Below the pieces are notes generated by a model. It did not search any database and was not told the origin of the DNA. It saw only the letters and a list, made by a program, of their open reading frames with translations. The position numbers and the translations under genes are program-made. 64,000 bases of DNA, taken from the NCBI GenBank assembly GCA_000818945.1, contig KN805374.1, positions 784,399 through 848,398 of the forward strand. The letters run 5' to 3'. The DNA is from Schizochytrium sp. CCTCC M209059. Lineage: Eukaryota > Sar > Bigyra > Thraustochytrida > Thraustochytriidae. Below are positions 60,722-64,000 of this stretch, in pieces (positions within the stretch are counted from its first letter, which is position 1; each line of letters starts with the position of its first letter).

Positions 60722-61990
60722 TTACTCTGCAGGCACGGGAACAAGCGCGGCCTCGAGGAGATCGAGAATGCGCTGACGTTGGGCTTCGAGGCCAATCCCG
60801 ATAAACACAAGTTCTTGGCGTCGCTGGGCCGCAGACTCATCGCCTTCGTCTGCCCAGCCCCCAGCGGGTGTTACGGCAAACGATTTGCCCGCAAGAGACC
60901 AGTAAAGCTTGATCGAGGGCTGGCGATCAATCCAAATGAAGCCTTTGGCCCGCACCACACCGCAAAATGGGTTTTCGACATCAGCAGTCTCGGCCAAGGC
61001 TTGCTCGCGATCAACCTCCTTTTGCTCTGCGTCGTCGCCCCCCCGCGAAAAGATGCGGTCAAAAGCTACATCTTCCGCCCGCTGCAGCGCTGCGATGGGC
61101 TGAAGGACAGTCTTCGCGAGCGTCGGACCATGGAAAGCCCGTGACGAGGAGAACACGAACGAGCTGATACCGTATTTGCTCCTGTGGTCACGCGCGCACC
61201 CCTCGTCACATTTTTCGTGATGATGAGCGCAGTGACTACCGTGCTTGCAGATCTCGTCCGCATGGCAATGGCCATGCGCCTTCGAAGAACTACCTGCATT
61301 GGCTGCGACTAACGCCAGAAGATCGATTGCGCCAAACTCGCTCGTGTGCACCTCAGCTTCATCCCGCACAAGGCCCGAGACAATTGCTTGAAGCCTTTCA
61401 AGTCGCGTAACCGAGCCCTCAAGCCGATCGATCTTATTAAGGATGACGGAATCAGCGTGTTCGACTTGCTCCATCAAGAGGTCGACGACCGATCGCTTGG
61501 CATCTGTGGTCGCCGCGTCGCCCACAAGGTCCGGTCGGTCGCGAAGCATGTCTGCGCTGCGGCACTGATCGAGAAAGTCGTAAGCATCTACGACCGTAAT
61601 CACGTACGGTTGCGAGTCTTGTCCACGGAGAATGTCGCAAGGCAGCTCGGAGAGCACTTCTCGAAGCTGACCCGCCTCCGCGACGCCGCTGGCTTCGACG
61701 ATAATATAGTCGAAGCCGTCTTCGCGGCTTGCGACGAGAGATTCGATACTCTCAACAAGGTCATCGCTCGCGGTGCAGCAGGCGCATCCGTTCTCGAGCT
61801 GCACGGAGACAAGCTTTCCCTGCGCGTCCTCGGCCACGCTCTTGACCAGCTGGGCGTCGATATTAACTTTGGCAACGTCGTTTGCAACGACACCTACGCT
61901 CACATCGTCTGGACACTGCGTCAACACGTGCTGCAGCGTCGTGGTCTTTCCCACGCCTAGGAACCCGCACAGCGCCACCACGCGCGTCAT
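60722..61990 (-). CDS. COG0523/CobW-family metal-chaperone GTPase
   Basis: The 422-residue protein is a G3E GTPase of the COG0523 (CobW/ZNG1) group, which deliver metals such as zinc to client enzymes. It has a P-loop GFLGVGKTTT (K15), the family CxCC metal motif in NGCACCTASDD (C69, C71, C72), IIVEASGVAEAGQL (switch region) and NKID (about 184). A His/Cys-rich loop near residues 225-262 (HGHCHADEICKHGSHCAHHH) adds a probable metal-binding site. The CobW C-terminal domain runs about 345-415 (KGFIWIDRQPSIKLYWSLAG). Start ATG 61990 gives the normal very short N-terminus before the P-loop. Client and metal are not evident; zinc is the usual guess for CxCC members. Confidence 0.92.
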   Translation of the reverse strand: MTRVVALCGFLGVGKTTTLQHVLTQCPDDVSVGVVANDVAKVNIDAQLVKSVAEDAQGKLVSVQLENGCACCTASDDLVESIESLVASREDGFDYIIVEASGVAEAGQLREVLSELPCDILRGQDSQPYVITVVDAYDFLDQCRSADMLRDRPDLVGDAATTDAKRSVVDLLMEQVEHADSVILNKIDRLEGSVTRLERLQAIVSGLVRDEAEVHTSEFGAIDLLALVAANAGSSSKAHGHCHADEICKHGSHCAHHHEKCDEGCARDHRSKYGISSFVFSSSRAFHGPTLAKTVLQPIAALQRAEDVAFDRIFSRGGDDAEQKEVDREQALAETADVENPFCGVVRAKGFIWIDRQPSIKLYWSLAGKSFAVTPAGGWADEGDESAAQRRQELVFIGIGLEAQRQRILDLLEAALVPVPAE

Positions 61991-62802
61991 TTCTCAACGA
62001 TTGCCTTCGCCTCGAGAATTGTCGCCTATGCGCTTTTGCCAGACCAAGAGATTCCACTCCCCCAGTTGCCCGTTACAACCCGAACGAACTTTGAACCATC
62101 ATCGTGTCTTCAAAGTCACTATAGGCCTAAACTTTGAAATAAAAACAAAAGTAAGTAGGCCCGGGCCTACCAGTCGTGCCGACCTCGACCATCAATCGTG
62201 CGTTGACATTTGGAATCGCTCTTACAGGAACGTCTGAAAGACTTTGCAGTGTGCATCTTTAAACCACGGACCGATCCAACCCATCTATTAAAAAAAAGAA
62301 AAAAGAAAAAAAAAAGAACAAAGATCAGCCAAATCATCATCAATCACTCCTTCGCATCCTGGCTATACCGGGACTAGGCTAGGGCCTAGGCCTACTTCGC
62401 GGGTATGATGATCGCCTGATTCATCCGCCTACGAACGACAGCGACCGTGCTGACTCCCACCTCGCCTTGCGGTCCCCGAGGAGAAAGACCGACTAATGGA
62501 CGGACGCCTGATCGAACAGGGAACTGCGGAATTGTGTAGAAAGAAAAGATCGATCTTCAATGAGCCGCTCATGGGCTGCAGCTGCGATGGCGGGAGGGCG
62601 TTCGGGATCCTGGCTCGGCAGAACGAAAACGCGCCTGCAGTACACCGAGTGGAGCGTCAAGCGCCGAGCCGGCCGCGAGCGGACCAGGAACGCGACTGCG
62701 TCTCGCCGCGCGCGGTGCACCCCCGCGCAGGCGGAGGCCTGCGACTGGGACTGAGAGTGGGGACTCGGCGTGGAACTGGAACTGTCGAGTCGAGCGCGCA
62801 AG
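61991..62802. promoter_or_regulatory. Divergent spacer with palindromes, CobW-type / SDR
   Basis: The 812 bp head-to-head spacer contains TAGGCCTA at 62122-62129 and 62387-62394 and the 16-base perfect palindrome GTAGGCCCGGGCCTAC at 62155-62170. An A-rich run lies at 62285-62325, and GC-rich DNA adjoins the SDR start. Open frames at 62490-62800 are not convincing as genes. Confidence 0.5.
62122..62394. promoter_or_regulatory. Cluster of TAGGCC palindromes
   Basis: Two TAGGCCTA sites (62122-62129, 62387-62394) flank GTAGGCCCGGGCCTAC (62155-62170). All are perfect inverted repeats sharing the TAGGCC half-site, located 132-404 bases from the CobW-type ATG. This arrangement suggests binding by a dimeric factor; that is inference. 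Confidence 0.4.
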
Positions 62803-63813
62803 ATGGCATCGCAACTGGGAGACTTCCAGCCCAAGTGGTTCCCTGACTTTGCGGAGAAGCTGCCCCGCGTGGAAGGCAAGGTCTTTGTTGTCACGGGCAC
62901 GACTTCCGGCACGGGCTTTACGGCCGCGAAGACAGTCGTGGAAAAAGGCGGCACGCTCGTCGCACTCAATAGACCCTCAGAGCGCGCCACCGCTGCCCTC
63001 CAAAAGCTCAAGGAGATCCCGGAGGCAAGCGACCGCGTTCATGGCGTAGATTGCGACCTGCAATCTTTTGCCTCCGTGCGCGAGGCCGCAGCCAAAGTGC
63101 GCGAGAGCTTTCCGGAGGTGCACTGCCTTGCCAACAATGCGGGCATCATGGCGACTCCCGACCGCGCCACCGAGGACGGCTTTGACGAACAGATGCAAAC
63201 AAACCATTTGTCGCACTTTCTACTCGTAAAGGAACTGATGCCGTGTCTTTTGGCGAGCGCCGCCAAAACGGGCGAAGATGCCCGCATTGTGAACCACTCA
63301 AGTGGCGCGCGCAAGAGAACCCAGGTTCTCGAGGAGAAATACTTTGGCAAAAACGGAGGAAATCTCGGCGGGGATGAGGTCTCCAATATGGCGGGCGCAC
63401 CCTTTACGCGCTATGCGCAGACAAAACTCGCCAACTCGGTGTTCACGCATGCGCTGGCGGACCGTCTCGAGGCCGCCAAGCTTCCCGTCAAGGTATTCTC
63501 CTGCCATCCGGGCGCAAGTGCCACGAGCCTCGCCAATCATCTCGACATCAACTCTCTCTCAAGCTTTAAATTTTTCTTCTTCAAGATGATCCTTCAAAGC
63601 GCTGATGATGGCGCCATGGGACTTGTCAAGTGCATGATGGATCCCTCTGTCACTTCCCGGGGCATGTATGGCCCCAACGGCTGGTTCCAGACCTTTTACG
63701 GACCTGCCGAGTACACCAAGCCGCTTGACAGTGAGACAGACCAGGCTAACAAGGACCTGCTCTGGCGCGCAAGCGAGCAAGCCATTGGCGAAACCTTTAC
63801 TATCTCCCAGTAG
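62803..63813 (+). CDS. Short-chain dehydrogenase/reductase (retinol-dehydrogenase/WWOX-like)
   Basis: The 336-residue classical-type SDR shows the nucleotide-binding motif TGTTSGTGFTAAK (Gly-rich loop, about 31-43), NNAGIM, the catalytic Ser in VNHSSGA, and YAQTK (Y204, K208). CHPGAS follows the active site. Sequence style is that of retinol dehydrogenase/protochlorophyllide-reductase-like SDRs, which use NADP(H) on lipid or retinoid-like substrates; the actual substrate is unknown. There is no N-terminal membrane helix or transit peptide. The chosen ATG (62803) is the first in frame; a longer version would need GTG. It is head-to-head with the CobW-type gene. Confidence 0.92.
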   Translation: MASQLGDFQPKWFPDFAEKLPRVEGKVFVVTGTTSGTGFTAAKTVVEKGGTLVALNRPSERATAALQKLKEIPEASDRVHGVDCDLQSFASVREAAAKVRESFPEVHCLANNAGIMATPDRATEDGFDEQMQTNHLSHFLLVKELMPCLLASAAKTGEDARIVNHSSGARKRTQVLEEKYFGKNGGNLGGDEVSNMAGAPFTRYAQTKLANSVFTHALADRLEAAKLPVKVFSCHPGASATSLANHLDINSLSSFKFFFFKMILQSADDGAMGLVKCMMDPSVTSRGMYGPNGWFQTFYGPAEYTKPLDSETDQANKDLLWRASEQAIGETFTISQ

Positions 63814-64000
63814 GCCTCGACCGGGCCAACACGAATTTGCTCGTGAGTAAATAATATAATCTTGTTCCCTTCCTTTCCTTCCTTTCCTTCCCGTTCCTTC
63901 TCCCTATAAAATAAAGAAAAGATCCAAATCTGAACTCTCCGTGCGTAGCAAGAAAGCAAACTAGCAAGAAAGCAAACTAGCAAACTAGCAAACAAGCAGA
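63814..64000. other. 3' flank at window end
   Basis: The stretch holds a CTTTCC-type run (63868-63895) and AGCAAACT/AGCAAGAA repeats to the window edge. It is presumably the 3' UTR and downstream spacer of the SDR gene. Confidence 0.5.

Noticed and set aside
62496..62846. 116-residue frame upstream of the SDR
   Set aside because: It overlaps the SDR start in another frame, is Arg/Gly-rich without a domain, and lies in probable 5' UTR.

Overview
The window is eukaryotic nuclear DNA, GC-rich and gene-dense. It most resembles an intron-poor protist of the thraustochytrid/labyrinthulomycete kind. That assignment is an inference from four things: long uninterrupted reading frames (including a dynein heavy chain of about 4,290 residues in one exon), short GT-AG introns in only a few genes, axonemal genes typical of an organism with flagellated zoospores, and very abundant short tandem repeats between genes. 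No prokaryotic operon, CRISPR array, rRNA or tRNA was recognised.

Layout, left to right: repeat-rich flank (1-1.77 kb); AAAP amino-acid transporter (+); GET3 ATPase (-, one intron) divergent from a SAC1-type phosphoinositide phosphatase (+); a 1.6 kb repeat-rich spacer; a large multi-FHA protein ending in a CaaX box (+), convergent with RIC1 (-); RIC1 divergent from a TMEM260/DUF2723 membrane protein (+); AAGAB/p34 adaptin-binding protein (-); a small Cys-rich membrane protein (+); a C3HC zinc-finger (NIPA-like) protein (-) divergent from an inner-arm dynein heavy chain (+, 25.0-37.9 kb); sideroflexin (-); a pure (CTG)183 tract; an ankyrin-repeat protein (+); a probable tiny spliced gene (-); a secretory TPR/GT41 glycosyltransferase with a second C-terminal domain (+); UFC1 (-, one intron) divergent from a histidine phosphatase (+); an unknown single-pass membrane protein (+); a calcyphosin-like EF-hand protein (-) divergent from TTC5 (+); an unknown basic protein (+); an N-myristoylation-signal RINGv/FHA protein (-) whose 5' side runs into an 80-N assembly gap; a COG0523/CobW GTPase (-); and an SDR oxidoreductase (+).

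By theme, many genes serve membrane traffic and the secretory pathway: GET3 (tail-anchored protein insertion), SAC1 (PI4P turnover), RIC1 (Rab6 GEF), AAGAB (adaptor assembly), TMEM260 and the GT41 fusion (glycosylation), and UFC1 (UFMylation at the ER). A second group fits cilia and tubulin: dynein heavy chain, calcyphosin-like protein and TTC5. Most neighbouring genes are divergent or convergent, so many intergenic spacers probably act as bidirectional promoters. Points of special interest are the 183-copy CTG tract next to sideroflexin, the GT41 fusion, two FHA proteins carrying opposite lipidation signals, a small spliced gene that is invisible as an open frame, and a recurrent TAGGCCTA palindrome in noncoding DNA.
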